Positions 16,254 to 27,688 of a stretch of 64,000 nucleotides of DNA are shown here, one piece after another (position 1 is the first letter of the stretch; each line of letters begins with the position of its first letter). The position numbers and the translations under genes are program-made. The DNA lies in assembly GCA_019459285.1 (NCBI GenBank), contig JAIBEL010000073.1:62001-126000 (forward strand), in the 5' to 3' direction. The DNA comes from Rhizobium sp. Lineage in GTDB: Bacteria > Pseudomonadota > Gammaproteobacteria > Burkholderiales > Thiobacillaceae. Under the pieces are notes generated by a model, which was given only the letters and a program-made list of their open reading frames with translations, was not told the DNA's origin and did no database searches.

Positions 16254-17513
16254 ATGAACCGGCTTGTAGACCGTCGTCTCTCCGGCAAGAACCGCAGCGC
16301 CGTCAACCGGCAGCGTTTCCTGCGCCGCTTCAAGGCGCAGATCCGCAAGGCGGCGTCGGAAGTCGTGTCCGGCCGCAAGGTGACGGATCTGGAGCGGGGC
16401 GAGAAGATCTCCATTCCCTCCAAGGATCTGTCCGAGCCCATCTTCCACCATGGCCCCGGCGGCCGCCGCAACATCGTGCTGCCGGGCAACCGCGACTTCG
16501 TCACCGGCGACCGGGTGGATCGTCCCGAGGGCGGAGGAGGAACCGGCAGCGGCGGTGGTCCGGCTGACGAGAGCATGGACGACTTTGTGTTCGAACTGTC
16601 CAAGGAAGAATTCATGGACTACTTCTTCCAGGATCTGGCGCTGCCGGACCTGGTGAAGAAACAGCTCGCTGCCGTCCCTGAAGTGAAGAAGGCCCGTGCC
16701 GGCTTCGTCAGCCAGGGCAACCCGTCCAACCTGCACGTGGTGCGCTCGATGAAGCAGGCCATCGGGCGCCGGCTCGCCATGGCAGCCGGTCCGCGCGACG
16801 CGCTGAGGGAGGCCGAGGAAAAACTTGCCGAGCTGGAGGCGAACGGGCTAGGCGCGAGCACGGAAGCCGACGAACTGCGCGAGGAGATTGCGTCCTTCAA
16901 GGCCCGGCTTGCCGCCGTCCCCTTCATCGACACCTGGGACCTGCGCTATGCCAACCGGGTCGACCAGCCGACGCCCAGCAGCCAGGCGGTGATGTTCTGC
17001 CTGATGGACGTGTCGGGCTCGATGGACGAGGACCGCAAGAACATCGCCAAGCGCTTCTTCATGCTGCTCTATCTCTTCCTGACCAAGAGCTACGAGCGCA
17101 TCGACGTGGTGTTCATTCGCCACCACACCGTGGCCAAGGAAGTTGACGAGGAGGATTTCTTCAGTTCGCGCGAAAGCGGCGGCACCGTGGTATCGAGTGC
17201 CCTCGAACTGATGCACGACATCGTCCGCGAACGCTACCCGAGTGCCAACTGGAACATCTATGCCGCCCAGGCTTCGGATGGCGACAACTGGGAGAATGAC
17301 TCGCCGCGCTGCCGCGAACTGCTGCTGCAAAGCATCCTGCCGCTGACGCAGTACTTCGCCTATGTGGAGATCGAGGCCGAGGAGCCGCAGAGCCTGTGGC
17401 ACGAATACGAGCGGGTGAAGGCGGCGAGCTCGCGCTTCGCCATGCAGCGCATTCTCACGCTGGAAGACATCTATCCGGTATTCCGCGAACTGTTCAGGAA
17501 GAAGGTGGCCTGA
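16254..17513 (+). CDS. yeaH: YeaH/YhbH family protein (DUF444)
   Basis: A 419-residue partner of PrkA. A glycine-rich linker (about residues 85-105) precedes a helical region, and a von Willebrand A-like fold carries a MIDAS-type motif DVSGSMDE near residue 253. It starts 10 nt after prkA and ends 1 nt before spoVR, so the three are co-translated. The vWA metal site suggests a binding or scaffold role; the molecular target is unknown. Confidence 0.93.
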   Translation: MNRLVDRRLSGKNRSAVNRQRFLRRFKAQIRKAASEVVSGRKVTDLERGEKISIPSKDLSEPIFHHGPGGRRNIVLPGNRDFVTGDRVDRPEGGGGTGSGGGPADESMDDFVFELSKEEFMDYFFQDLALPDLVKKQLAAVPEVKKARAGFVSQGNPSNLHVVRSMKQAIGRRLAMAAGPRDALREAEEKLAELEANGLGASTEADELREEIASFKARLAAVPFIDTWDLRYANRVDQPTPSSQAVMFCLMDVSGSMDEDRKNIAKRFFMLLYLFLTKSYERIDVVFIRHHTVAKEVDEEDFFSSRESGGTVVSSALELMHDIVRERYPSANWNIYAAQASDGDNWENDSPRCRELLLQSILPLTQYFAYVEIEAEEPQSLWHEYERVKAASSRFAMQRILTLEDIYPVFRELFRKKVA

Positions 17514-17514
17514 G

Positions 17515-19053
17515 ATGGAACCCGAAATGGAATCCGACATCGCCCCGTCCCCGCCCGCCACTTCACGGCAGCCCCTGTCCGAAGGCTCAGAATGGAGCTT
17601 CGAACTGCTCGACCGCTACGACCGCGAAATCGCGCGGGTGGCCGCGCACTATGGCCTTGACACCTATCCCAGCCAGATCGAGATCATCACCTCCGAGCAG
17701 ATGATCGATGCCTATTCCTCGGTCGGCATGCCGGTGGGCTATCACCACTGGTCCTACGGCAAGCAGTTCCTCGCCACCCAGAAAGGCTACAAGCGCGGGC
17801 AGATGGGGCTGGCCTACGAGATCGTCATCAATTCCAGCCCCTGCATTGCCTATCTCATGGAAGAGAACACCGTGACCATGCAGGCGCTGGTGATCGCCCA
17901 TGCCGCCTACGGCCACAACTCCTTCTTCAAGGGCAACTACCTGTTCCGCACCTGGACCGATGCCGAAGGCATCCTCGACTATCTGGTGTTCGCCCGCAAC
18001 TACATCGCCGACTGCGAACAGCGGCACGGCGAAGAAGCCGTCGAGGAACTGCTCGATTCCTGCCACGCCCTGATGAACCTCGGCGTCGACCGCTATAAGC
18101 GTCCGACCCGGCTCTCGATGGCCAAGGAGCAGTTGCGCCAGACCGAACGCGAGGCCTACCTGCAATCCCAGGTCAACGACCTGTGGCGCACCCTGCCGAC
18201 CCGGCAGGCGGCAGGGCAGGAAAAACTCGCGGCCCGCTTCCCCAGCGAGCCGCAGGAGAACCTGCTGTATTTCATCGAGAAGAATGCGCCACGGCTGGAG
18301 CCCTGGCAGCGCGAGATCGTCCGCATCGTCAGGAAGATCGCGCAGTATTTCTACCCCCAGCGCCAGACCCAGGTGATGAATGAGGGCTGGGCCACCTTCT
18401 GGCACTACACCCTGCTCAACCACCTGTACGAGGAAGGCAAGCTCACTGACGGCTTCATGATGGAGTTCCTGCAGTCGCACACCAACGTGGTCTACCAGCC
18501 GCCTTACAACAACCGCCATTACAACGGCATCAACCCGTACGCGCTGGGCTTCGCCATGTTCACCGATCTGCGCCGCATCTGCGAACACCCCACCGAGGAA
18601 GACCACCGCTGGTTTCCCGAGCTTGCCGGCAGCGACTGGGTGAAGTCGCTGGACTTCGCCATGCGCAACTTCAAGGACGAGAGCTTCATCGCGCAATATC
18701 TCTCGCCCAAGCTGATCCGCGACTTCAAGCTGTTTACCATGGTCGACGACGACACCGAGGAGAAGCTGGAAATCACCGCGATCCACGACGATGCCGGCTA
18801 CCGCGCCGTCCGCCAGCAGCTCGCTGAGCAATACAACCTGGGCAATCGCGAGCCCAACATCCAGGTCTACGAGGTCGACGTTTTCGGCGACCGCTCGCTC
18901 AGCCTGCGTCACTACATGCACGACCGCCGTCCATTGGGCGAGTCGACACCGGAGATGCTGCGCCACGTCGCCCGCCTGTGGGGCTACACCGTACGCATCG
19001 ACAGCGTGGACCAGGATGGGGTATCGCACATGACGGCCGTCAGCGAGGTCTGA
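17515..19053 (+). CDS. spoVR: SpoVR family protein (YcgB-like)
   Basis: A 512-residue SpoVR/YcgB homologue, third gene of the operon. Typical family blocks are PVGYHHWSYGKQF, HAAYGHNSFFKGNY, MNEGWATFWHYT and NPYALGF. The function is unknown outside its link with spore cortex formation in Bacillus and with the PrkA/YeaH pair elsewhere. The invariant histidine and glutamate clusters (HHW, GHNSFF, NEGWATFWH) look metal-binding, which is an inference. Confidence 0.93.
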   Translation: MEPEMESDIAPSPPATSRQPLSEGSEWSFELLDRYDREIARVAAHYGLDTYPSQIEIITSEQMIDAYSSVGMPVGYHHWSYGKQFLATQKGYKRGQMGLAYEIVINSSPCIAYLMEENTVTMQALVIAHAAYGHNSFFKGNYLFRTWTDAEGILDYLVFARNYIADCEQRHGEEAVEELLDSCHALMNLGVDRYKRPTRLSMAKEQLRQTEREAYLQSQVNDLWRTLPTRQAAGQEKLAARFPSEPQENLLYFIEKNAPRLEPWQREIVRIVRKIAQYFYPQRQTQVMNEGWATFWHYTLLNHLYEEGKLTDGFMMEFLQSHTNVVYQPPYNNRHYNGINPYALGFAMFTDLRRICEHPTEEDHRWFPELAGSDWVKSLDFAMRNFKDESFIAQYLSPKLIRDFKLFTMVDDDTEEKLEITAIHDDAGYRAVRQQLAEQYNLGNREPNIQVYEVDVFGDRSLSLRHYMHDRRPLGESTPEMLRHVARLWGYTVRIDSVDQDGVSHMTAVSEV

Positions 19054-19062
19054 CACACGCCA

Positions 19063-19081
19063 GTCTTGCCGGCAGGCAGAC
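19063..19081 (+). terminator. Weak stem-loop after spoVR
   Basis: GTCT(T)GCC pairs with GGCAGAC with one bulged T, beginning 10 nt after the spoVR stop. No T-run follows. The remaining 220 bp up to the tRNA show no gene. Confidence 0.3.
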
Positions 19082-19304
19082 TCAACGGTCGAGACCGGGC
19101 CAGCACGACGCAGGCATTTGAATCGGGATCGAGTTCTCGCGTGCGTAACCTACAGGTTTCCGCGTTTGGCAATATCGGGAATGTTGTTTTTACGTCGGCT
19201 GGCCGAATCCGGGCGAGCCCCCGGTGTAGCTGCCGCGTTGATACCGTCCATTTATTTACAAGACTTCCAGTAAATTCAAGTGTCTAAAGCGACTGGACGG
19301 TAAT

Positions 19305-19394
<90 letters not shown>

Positions 19395-19404
19395 GGCGGC
19401 GCGT

Positions 19405-19410
19405 ATTGTA
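19405..19410 (-). promoter_or_regulatory. Likely -10 element of the tRNA-Ser gene
   Basis: On the minus strand the hexamer reads TACAAT, 10 bp before the tRNA 5' end, followed by a GC-rich discriminator (ACGCGCCGCC), as is usual for stringently controlled stable RNA genes. No good -35 is visible. Confidence 0.4.
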
Positions 19411-19464
19411 ACCGAGTCGGGCGGTTTGCTGGACGAAAATTTCGCTCTCGTTCAGACTGTATTC

Positions 19465-20877
19465 ATGCCCATCATAAAAACAACGGGATGGATCGGGAGA
19501 TTGGCTGCACTGGCGCTGACCCTGGCACTGGCCGCCTGCGGTCGTCCCATTCCACCACCCGAAACCAGTGGCGAGTTGCAGGTGGGAGTACGCAACAGCC
19601 CTGCGACTTACTATATCGCCCGCAACGGCGAGGCTGCCGGCTTCGAACACGATTTGATCCAGGCATACGGCCAGTCGCAGAACTGGACGCTTGCATGGAC
19701 GACGAAGCCCCGGCCCGAAGCCCTGTTCGACTTGCTTGAGAACCGTCAGATCCATCTGGCGGCAGCGACCCTGCCGCAAGCGGTGGTCAAGGATCGTCAT
19801 CTGATTGCCGGCCCGGTTTTATTCGAGACGCCGGTCCATATCGTCTATCGCGCCAGCGAGCAGGCACCTCGCAGCATCGCTGCCCTGTCCGGCAAGAAGC
19901 TGGCATTGATCATCGGTTCCGGCCATACGCCCATGCTGATGCGTCTGAAGCGCAAGTATCCCAAGCTGTCCTGGTCCGCGCTGGACAATGTCTGGCCGGA
20001 CGAACTGCTGGCGCAACTACAGGCCGGCAAATACGACGCGGTGGTCATCAACGGCATGGATTTCGATCCCGTGCGCACCTTCTATCCTGAATTGGCGGTG
20101 GCCTTCGACCTGCCCGACACCCAGAAGATCGTGTGGGCGCTGCCGAAACAGAGTTCGCTCATCCTGCGCAATTCGCTGGCCCGCTTCATCGAACAGGCGC
20201 GCAGGGACGCCACCATCAAACGCATCTACGAGCGTTACTTCGGCCACGTCAAGCGGCTGGACAGCACGGACATCCTCGGCATCATGCAGCGCCGTCCGCA
20301 ACGCCTGCCGGATTTGCGCCGGTATTTCCAGGAAGCCCAGACGCTCACAGGCATCGACTGGCGTCTGCTGGCCGCGATCGGCTATCAGGAATCGCAGTGG
20401 GATCCGTCTGCCACTTCGCCGACCGGCGTGCGTGGTTTGATGATGTTGACCGCCGAAACGGCCGACCGCATGAAGATCGGCAATCGGCTCAATGCACGCC
20501 AGAGCATCCTCGGCGGCGCACGCTACCTGGCCATGCTGAAGGATGCACTGCCTGCCCGCATTCCCGAGCCTGATCGTACCTGGCTTGCGCTGGCTGCCTA
20601 CAACCAGGGACAGGGCCATCTGGAAGATGCGCGACGCGTTGCGCAGGCGCGCGGCGGTAGTCCGGACAGCTGGGCGGACGTGAAAGCGGCCCTGCCCTAT
20701 CTGGGCCGCGGCGATTTTGCCAAGGTGATGAAATACGGCTATGCCCGCGGCGCCGAGGCGTTGCTGTTCACCGAGAACATCCGCAATTACTACGACATCC
20801 TGATGCGGCTGGAGCCCGAATACAACCCGCTGATCAATCTGGGAAACAGCGAAGCCGGCCTGCCTTCGCCTGGCTGA
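19465..20877 (+). CDS. mltF: Membrane-bound lytic murein transglycosylase F
   Basis: A 470-residue lipoprotein with lipobox LAAC, a periplasmic solute-binding-like domain (about 30-250) and a C-terminal SLT lysozyme-like domain whose catalytic Glu lies in GYQESQWDP (near residue 309), with GLMMLTAETA and AAYNQGQGHLEDA further on. This two-domain order is diagnostic of MltF, which cleaves peptidoglycan glycan strands from the outer membrane. ATG 19465 gives a proper signal peptide; the longer TTG-initiated frame does not. Confidence 0.93.
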   Translation: MPIIKTTGWIGRLAALALTLALAACGRPIPPPETSGELQVGVRNSPATYYIARNGEAAGFEHDLIQAYGQSQNWTLAWTTKPRPEALFDLLENRQIHLAAATLPQAVVKDRHLIAGPVLFETPVHIVYRASEQAPRSIAALSGKKLALIIGSGHTPMLMRLKRKYPKLSWSALDNVWPDELLAQLQAGKYDAVVINGMDFDPVRTFYPELAVAFDLPDTQKIVWALPKQSSLILRNSLARFIEQARRDATIKRIYERYFGHVKRLDSTDILGIMQRRPQRLPDLRRYFQEAQTLTGIDWRLLAAIGYQESQWDPSATSPTGVRGLMMLTAETADRMKIGNRLNARQSILGGARYLAMLKDALPARIPEPDRTWLALAAYNQGQGHLEDARRVAQARGGSPDSWADVKAALPYLGRGDFAKVMKYGYARGAEALLFTENIRNYYDILMRLEPEYNPLINLGNSEAGLPSPG

Positions 20878-20899
20878 CCCGCCATGCCAAGCGTCCCCT

Positions 20900-22231
<1,332 letters not shown>

Positions 22232-22254
22232 CTATCGGCTAGAGGTGCGTGAAA

Positions 22255-25200
22255 TTAGGCCGCTTCGACCATCCCGACCGCTTCATCCACGTCGACCGCG
22301 ACGATGCGCGACACGCCCTGTTCCTGCATGGTGACGCCGGCCAGGTGCTGCGCCATTTCCATGGTGACGCGGTTGTGGGTAATGAAGAGGAACTGGGTGT
22401 GGTCGGACATCGCCTTGACGAGGTTGCAGTAGCGCTCGGTGTTGGCGTCGTCGAGCGGTGCGTCGACCTCGTCCAGCAGACAGAACGGCGCCGGGTTGAG
22501 CTTGAACATGGCGAACACCAGCGACAGCGCGGTGAGCGTTTTCTCGCCGCCCGAGAGCAAGTGGATCGAGGCGTTTTTCTTGCCGGGCGGCTGGGCGAAC
22601 ACCTGCACGCCGGCGTCGAGTAGTTCGTCGCCGGTCAAAATCAGACGCGCCTGGCCGCCGCCGAACAGCTGCGGGAACAGTTCGCCCATGTGCTGGTTCA
22701 CGGTGTCGAAGGTTTCCTTCAGCCGCGCGCGCGATTCCTGGTCGATGCGGCGGATCGCGTCTTCCAGCGTGGTGACGGCTTCCAGTAGGTCGGCACATTG
22801 CGCGGCGAGGTATTCGGAACGCTCCTGCGCCTGGGTCAGCTCGTCCAGTGCGGCGAGGTTGACCGCACCGAGCGCGGCGATCTCGTTCTGCAGACGGTTG
22901 ATATCGGCCTGCAATTGGCTGGGCTTGGGACTATCGGCCAAGCCCGATTCGAGGCTGGCTTCATCCGCCGCTGCTTCGCGCAGTTGCAGTTCGAACTGCG
23001 ACTGCATCAGCATGGCTTCCTGGTCCTTGAGTTTCAACTGCTCGATGCTGCGGCGCAGCGGGTCGAGCCCCTGCTCGCAGGCCATCCGGGCCTCGTCGTG
23101 GCCGCGCAACTGGGCGGTCAGTCCTTCCAGTGCGTCGCGCGCGGCGGCCAGCGCGGCCTCGGTTTCAGTGCGCGTCGCCAGGGCAGCCTGCAGTTCGGCG
23201 TCGAGCGCGTCGGCCGGCAGGCGCGCCAGTTCCTCGCGCGCCTGGGTCAGGCGGGTGTCGTCATCGGCGATTTCCTGCTCGATGCGTGCCAGCGCCTCGG
23301 CAAGTTCCCGGATCTTGTTGGTGCAGGTGGTCAGCGCAAAGCCGGCTTCCTGATGCCGCCGCTCCGCTGCACGCTGCAGTTCACGCGCGTCGAACACCGC
23401 ACGGTCGGCCTGGTCGCGCTGCTGACGCGCAGCATAGAGGGCTTCGCGAGCGGCCTCGTCCTGTGCGCGGTAGTCCTTGAGGCGGACTTCCAGTGTTTCC
23501 AGTGTGGCGCGCTCGCCGGTTTGCTGGCGGGTTACTTCCTCGAGTTCCTGGGTGATCTGGGCCGCCCGGCTCTGTACGCGTTCCACCGCCTGTTGCAGGC
23601 GCAGCAGTTCCATCTGCGCGGTGTGGTGGCGGTTTTGCGTCTGGCCGGTTTGCGCGCGCAGCGCCTGGATGTCGCGCTGACGCTCCATGTAGCCCTGCTG
23701 CGCCTCGGCGTAGGCGGCTTCGAGTTGGGCGACTTCATCACGCAACCGCATCGCATCCGTCGTCAGCCGTTCGAGTTCGCGCCCGCGCGCAAGAATGCCT
23801 TCCACCGCGGTATGCGGACCGTGGAACGTGACGCTGTGGCGAGTGAAGAGATGGCCTTGCGGGGTCACGACCGTTTCCCCGGCTGCGAGACTCGTTGCAC
23901 GGGCGCGCGCAGCGTCCGCATCGTCGGCCCAGTACACGCCTGCCAGCCAGTCTGCAAGCGCCGCATGCGCGGCGGCATCGTCGCTGGCAATCTTGCTGCT
24001 GAGCATATCCGACGCGCTGGCAGTCGCCGCGCCTTGTCCGGCCCATACGGTGAGACGCGCGGGCGGTGCGTCGGTAAACCACTCGGGAGTGACATCGGCT
24101 GACACCGACTGCAGGCGTTCACGCAACACCGCCTCGACGGCCGCTTCCCAGCCAGGGGTGACACGCAGTTTTTCCCACAGGCGCGGCGCGCTATCCAGGC
24201 CGCGCTGGCGCAGCCAGGTGCCAAGCTTCTCGTCGGCCTTGAGACTTTCCTGTAGTTTTTTCAGTGCCGCGAGCTCGGCCTCGGTCTGGTGCAGCGCCTT
24301 GCGTGCGGCTTCGAGATCGCGCATGTGCTGCGCGCGTGCCGCGTCGAGTTCGGGCAATGCCGTCTCGGCATCCTTGAGCCCGGTCTGCGCCGTGGCCAAT
24401 GTCTGCGCCAGTTCCTCGAGCTCGACTTGTTTTTGCGCCAGGCCGGCGGCATCAGGGCGCGGCAACTGCGCCTGTTCCTGGGCGAGCCGGCGCTGGCGCG
24501 CATCCAGTTGCTCGAGTTGGCGCTTGGTATGGCCGAGGCTGTTTTCGTCAACCTGGCGCGACTGGTCCAGTTGCGACACCACGCGCTGCGCCTCGCCCAC
24601 GCCTTGTTGCGTAACGCGCAGCGCAGCTTCCTTCTCCGGCAGGGTGCTGTCGGTGGCCTGGCGTGCGGCGGCCTCGGCTTCCATCAACGCGGCTTCGAGA
24701 CCGGGCTGCTGCGCGTTGACCTCGTGCAGTGCATCCTGCGTGGCGGTCCGACGCGCCTGCTGCGCCTCGACGCGCGCGCCCATATCCTGCACCTGGCGGT
24801 ACAGCCGTTCGCGGGTGGCGTTCTGGTGCGCCATGGTCTGCTCGATGCGCGCCACTTCGGACTGCGCCTGGTAATACGCCGCCTGCGCGGTGTTGAGCGT
24901 GTCCTGCCCGGCGAACTGGGTCTGGCGCGCGGTTTCAAGCAGGGATTCGATGTGGCGCAGGCGCGCGGTTTCGGCTTCCAGTTTGTTCTGCGCTTCGGTG
25001 AGATCCTTGTCGATGCGCGCGCGCTGCTGCGCGGCGTCGTGCTTGCGGGCGAACCACAGGCGGTGCTGCGAGAACGTCAAATCCGCTTGAAGACTGCGGT
25101 AGTGCTGGGCGACTTCGGCCTGAGCGGCGAGTTTCTCGACCTGGGTCTTGAGTTCGCGCTGGATGTCCTCGACGCGGTTCATGTTGTCGCGCGCGTCCTT

Positions 25201-25752
25201 CAGCCGCGATTCGGTTTCCTTGCGGCGCTCCCTGTACTTGGACACGCCCGCGGCTTCTTCCAGATAGCCGCGCAGTTCCTCGGGCTTGGCCTCGATCAGG
25301 CGCGTAATCATGCCCTGCTCGATGATGGCGTAGGCGCGCGCACCGACGCCGGTGCCGAGGAACAGGTCGGCGACGTCGCGCCGCCGCACCCGCATGTTGT
25401 TGATGTAATACGTGGAGTCGCCGCTGCGGTCGAGCACACGCTTGACCGAGATCTCGGCATATTGCGACCACTGCCCGGCGGCACGGCCGAGTTCATTGTT
25501 GAACGCCAGCTCGACCGAGGCGCGCGACGCCGGCTTGCGGGTGCCGGAGCCGTTGAAGATCACATCCTGCATCGATTCGCCACGCAGGTGCTTGGCCGAC
25601 GATTCGCCGAGCACCCAGCGCACCGCGTCGATGACGTTCGACTTGCCGCAGCCGTTCGGCCCCACCACGCCGGTCAACTGGGCGGGGACGGGAATCACGG
25701 TGGGGTCGACGAAACTCTTGAAACCGGCAAGTTTGATGTGGGTTAAACGCAA
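22255..25752 (-). CDS. smc: Chromosome segregation ATPase SMC
   Basis: A 1165-residue SMC protein: N-terminal Walker [10 protein letters not shown] (residues 32-40), a long coiled coil broken by a hinge near the middle (around 500-630), and a C-terminal ABC signature LSGGEKT with Walker [16 protein letters not shown]. It loads on the chromosome with ScpAB. Long open frames on the opposite strand across it are composition artefacts. It is divergent from queF with 94 bp between the starts. Confidence 0.97.
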   Translation of the reverse strand: MRLTHIKLAGFKSFVDPTVIPVPAQLTGVVGPNGCGKSNVIDAVRWVLGESSAKHLRGESMQDVIFNGSGTRKPASRASVELAFNNELGRAAGQWSQYAEISVKRVLDRSGDSTYYINNMRVRRRDVADLFLGTGVGARAYAIIEQGMITRLIEAKPEELRGYLEEAAGVSKYRERRKETESRLKDARDNMNRVEDIQRELKTQVEKLAAQAEVAQHYRSLQADLTFSQHRLWFARKHDAAQQRARIDKDLTEAQNKLEAETARLRHIESLLETARQTQFAGQDTLNTAQAAYYQAQSEVARIEQTMAHQNATRERLYRQVQDMGARVEAQQARRTATQDALHEVNAQQPGLEAALMEAEAAARQATDSTLPEKEAALRVTQQGVGEAQRVVSQLDQSRQVDENSLGHTKRQLEQLDARQRRLAQEQAQLPRPDAAGLAQKQVELEELAQTLATAQTGLKDAETALPELDAARAQHMRDLEAARKALHQTEAELAALKKLQESLKADEKLGTWLRQRGLDSAPRLWEKLRVTPGWEAAVEAVLRERLQSVSADVTPEWFTDAPPARLTVWAGQGAATASASDMLSSKIASDDAAAHAALADWLAGVYWADDADAARARATSLAAGETVVTPQGHLFTRHSVTFHGPHTAVEGILARGRELERLTTDAMRLRDEVAQLEAAYAEAQQGYMERQRDIQALRAQTGQTQNRHHTAQMELLRLQQAVERVQSRAAQITQELEEVTRQQTGERATLETLEVRLKDYRAQDEAAREALYAARQQRDQADRAVFDARELQRAAERRHQEAGFALTTCTNKIRELAEALARIEQEIADDDTRLTQAREELARLPADALDAELQAALATRTETEAALAAARDALEGLTAQLRGHDEARMACEQGLDPLRRSIEQLKLKDQEAMLMQSQFELQLREAAADEASLESGLADSPKPSQLQADINRLQNEIAALGAVNLAALDELTQAQERSEYLAAQCADLLEAVTTLEDAIRRIDQESRARLKETFDTVNQHMGELFPQLFGGGQARLILTGDELLDAGVQVFAQPPGKKNASIHLLSGGEKTLTALSLVFAMFKLNPAPFCLLDEVDAPLDDANTERYCNLVKAMSDHTQFLFITHNRVTMEMAQHLAGVTMQEQGVSRIVAVDVDEAVGMVEAA

Positions 25753-25846
25753 GACAGCGGACCTAAGCTTTTATAATGGGTGTCGTCTCAATGCGCCGTT
25801 TGAGTTGCGGCGTTCTGTTTTGTCACATTCTACACCGAGCCTCCCC

Positions 25847-26266
25847 ATGCCCTCCACGCCCGCCAAAACCCTGGAAACCTTCCCCAATCCCAAACCGGGA
25901 CGCGACTTTCACATCCACATGGAAGTGCCTGAATTCACGTGTCTTTGTCCCAAGACCGGGCAGCCCGATTTTGCCACACTGATCCTCGACTACATTCCCG
26001 ACAAGACCTGCGTCGAGCTGAAGAGCCTGAAGCTCTACATGTGGAGCTTCCGCGAGGAAGGGCATTTCCACGAGGATGTTACCAACCGGATACTTGATGA
26101 TTTGGTCAAAGCGACGAAACCGCGCTTCATGCGGCTCACCGCCAAGTTCTACGTACGCGGCGGCATCTTCACCAACGTGGTAGCCGAGCACCGCAAGAAA
26201 GGCTGGCAGACGGCCCCGCGCGTCGATCTCACGCAGTTCGAGCACCAGTCGAACACACGCGGTTAA
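25847..26266 (+). CDS. queF: NADPH-dependent 7-cyano-7-deazaguanine reductase
   Basis: A 139-residue unimodular (Bacillus-type) QueF, which reduces preQ0 to preQ1 in queuosine synthesis. The catalytic Cys 34 lies in [10 protein letters not shown] with its partner Asp 41, and the QueF motif reads ELKSLKLY (57-64). The ATG 25847 start matches family length; the open frame runs far upstream into smc and is not coding there. A TATAAT at 25772-25777 is a possible -10. No preQ1 riboswitch-like structure is apparent in the leader. Confidence 0.96.
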   Translation: MPSTPAKTLETFPNPKPGRDFHIHMEVPEFTCLCPKTGQPDFATLILDYIPDKTCVELKSLKLYMWSFREEGHFHEDVTNRILDDLVKATKPRFMRLTAKFYVRGGIFTNVVAEHRKKGWQTAPRVDLTQFEHQSNTRG

Positions 26267-26270
26267 TCCC

Positions 26271-27542
26271 TTGTATTTCCTCGGCATCGACTTCGGAACT
26301 TCGGGGGCGCGCAGCTGCGTGATCGACGCCGAAGGCGCGATCGTCGTCGAGGACAAACGCGACTTCGGTGCCCTGGAAGACTACGAGCGCGCCGGCATCT
26401 GGCGCGAGGCGTTGTGGGACCTGGTCGCCTCGCTGCCGCCGCCGATCCGCACCCAGTTGTCGGACATCGCGCTCGACGGCACCTCCGGCACCATACTCGC
26501 CTGCGACGAGGAACTGAGCCCGCGCCATCCGCCGCTTCTATACAACGACGACCGCGCGGTCGAGGAAGCTGCCCTGATTGCGAAAACCGCCACGCCGGGC
26601 CACCCTGCCGCCGCGCTGACCTCGGGGCTGGCCAAGATCCTGTGGCTGAAAAAACGGCTCGGCCTCACCGGTGCGCGGCTCTACCTCAATCAGGCTGACT
26701 GGCTCTCCGGCCTGCTGACCGGCCGGGTCGGGATGACTGACTACCACAATGCCCTAAAAATGGGGCTTGATCTCGACGCGCTGAAATGGCCGGATTGGGT
26801 CGAATACCTGGCCGACGTCGACTACCTTCCGGTGCCCATCGCGCCCGGCGCCCGGCTCGCCACCGTGTCGCGTCCGCGTGCGCGCTACCTCGGCATCAAC
26901 CCAGGCTGCATGGTGCACGCCGGCACCACCGATTCCATCGCCGCGTTTCTCGCGGCCGGCGTGACCCGAAGCGGTGACGCTGTCACCTCGCTCGGCAGCA
27001 CGCTGGTACTGAAACTATTGTCGGACACTCCGGTGGAGTCGACCGGGCACGGCGTCTATTCGCACTGGTTCGGCAGCCGCTGGCTGGCGGGCGGCGCCAG
27101 TAACGCCGGCGGCGCGGTACTGCGGCAGTTTTTCGACGACCGCCAGCTGGCTGCGCTCAGCGAATCAATCGATCCGGCCGTTGCCAGTCCGCTCGACTAC
27201 GTTCCGCTCCCAAAACCCGGCGAACGTTTCCCGGTCAACGATCCCTCGCTGGCCCCGCGTTTGTCTCCGCGCCCAGTCGACGACACCGAATTCCTGCACG
27301 GCCTGCTGGAAAGCCTCGGCCGCATCGAGGCGCGCGGCTATGGCCTGCTGGCCGAACTCGGCGCCACCCCGGTTGGCCAGGTCAACACGGCCGGCGGCGG
27401 CGCCCGCAATCCTGTCTGGACACGCATCCGCGAGCGCCTGCTCGGCGTCCCGGTCGCCCGCGCCGCCCATACCGAAGCCGCTTACGGCGCCGCCCTGCTG
27501 GCGCGGGATGGCGTGCGGCTATTCGACCCGATCTACCCGTAA
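26271..27542 (+). CDS. FGGY-family sugar kinase, probably D-ribulose/xylulose kinase
   Basis: A 423-residue ASKHA-fold kinase: the phosphate-1 loop DFGTSGAR (7-14), GTSGTIL and the GGGARNPVW adenosine loop are all present. It is shorter than XylB (about 490) and most like the compact cyanobacterial and plant XK-1 proteins that phosphorylate D-ribulose; the exact sugar is inferred. The only start that fits is TTG 26271, 4 nt after the queF stop, so translation may rely on coupling to queF. Confidence 0.8.
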   Translation: MYFLGIDFGTSGARSCVIDAEGAIVVEDKRDFGALEDYERAGIWREALWDLVASLPPPIRTQLSDIALDGTSGTILACDEELSPRHPPLLYNDDRAVEEAALIAKTATPGHPAAALTSGLAKILWLKKRLGLTGARLYLNQADWLSGLLTGRVGMTDYHNALKMGLDLDALKWPDWVEYLADVDYLPVPIAPGARLATVSRPRARYLGINPGCMVHAGTTDSIAAFLAAGVTRSGDAVTSLGSTLVLKLLSDTPVESTGHGVYSHWFGSRWLAGGASNAGGAVLRQFFDDRQLAALSESIDPAVASPLDYVPLPKPGERFPVNDPSLAPRLSPRPVDDTEFLHGLLESLGRIEARGYGLLAELGATPVGQVNTAGGGARNPVWTRIRERLLGVPVARAAHTEAAYGAALLARDGVRLFDPIYP

Positions 27543-27551
27543 AGGGCAGGC

Positions 27552-27587
27552 CGTGGTTGTAAAGCCAACAAGTTGGCAACAACCACG
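27552..27587. terminator. Long perfect stem-loop between convergent genes
   Basis: Outer arms CGTGGTTGT and ACAACCACG (9 bp) enclose a second perfect stem CCAAC/GTTGG with a 2-nt turn. It begins 9 bp after the kinase stop and lies between convergent genes, so it can act on both strands. There is no T-run; its strength alone makes it the best terminator candidate here. Confidence 0.5.
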
Positions 27588-27590
27588 CTC

Positions 27591-27629
27591 AGCTGACTTC
27601 AACAAACTCGAGGGTGTTCATGTCCGGAT
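27591..27629. repeat. 39-bp direct repeat: second copy of the 3' end of the VOC gene
   Basis: This 39-bp stretch matches 27691-27729 at 35 positions, exactly 100 bp apart. The second copy is the last codons of the VOC gene. Read on the minus strand, the first copy also encodes P-DMNTLEFVEVS followed by a stop, so it is a relic of a duplicated or replaced gene end. Confidence 0.7.
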
Positions 27630-27688
27630 GCGAGCAGCGACTCGGCGGGTGCGAAGCACCGGGGGCGGGAGCGCGAAGCCTGATTCGA

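Noticed and set aside
14756-16615. 619-codon open frame on the minus strand across prkA and yeaH
   Set aside because: Shadow of the prkA operon in GC-rich DNA; no domain pattern and no plausible start region.
17587-19056. 489-codon minus-strand frame opposite spoVR
   Set aside because: Same reason: antisense shadow; valine- and leucine-rich without recognisable motifs.
22798-25746. Long plus-strand open frames (434 and 485 codons) opposite smc
   Set aside because: They are antisense to an unmistakable SMC gene, have low-complexity arginine/leucine-rich sequence, and match codon-position GC bias rather than a protein family.
25753-25846. preQ1 riboswitch ahead of queF
   Set aside because: The 94-bp divergent gap shows no preQ1-I type hairpin with an A-rich tail, and no overlapping expression platform.
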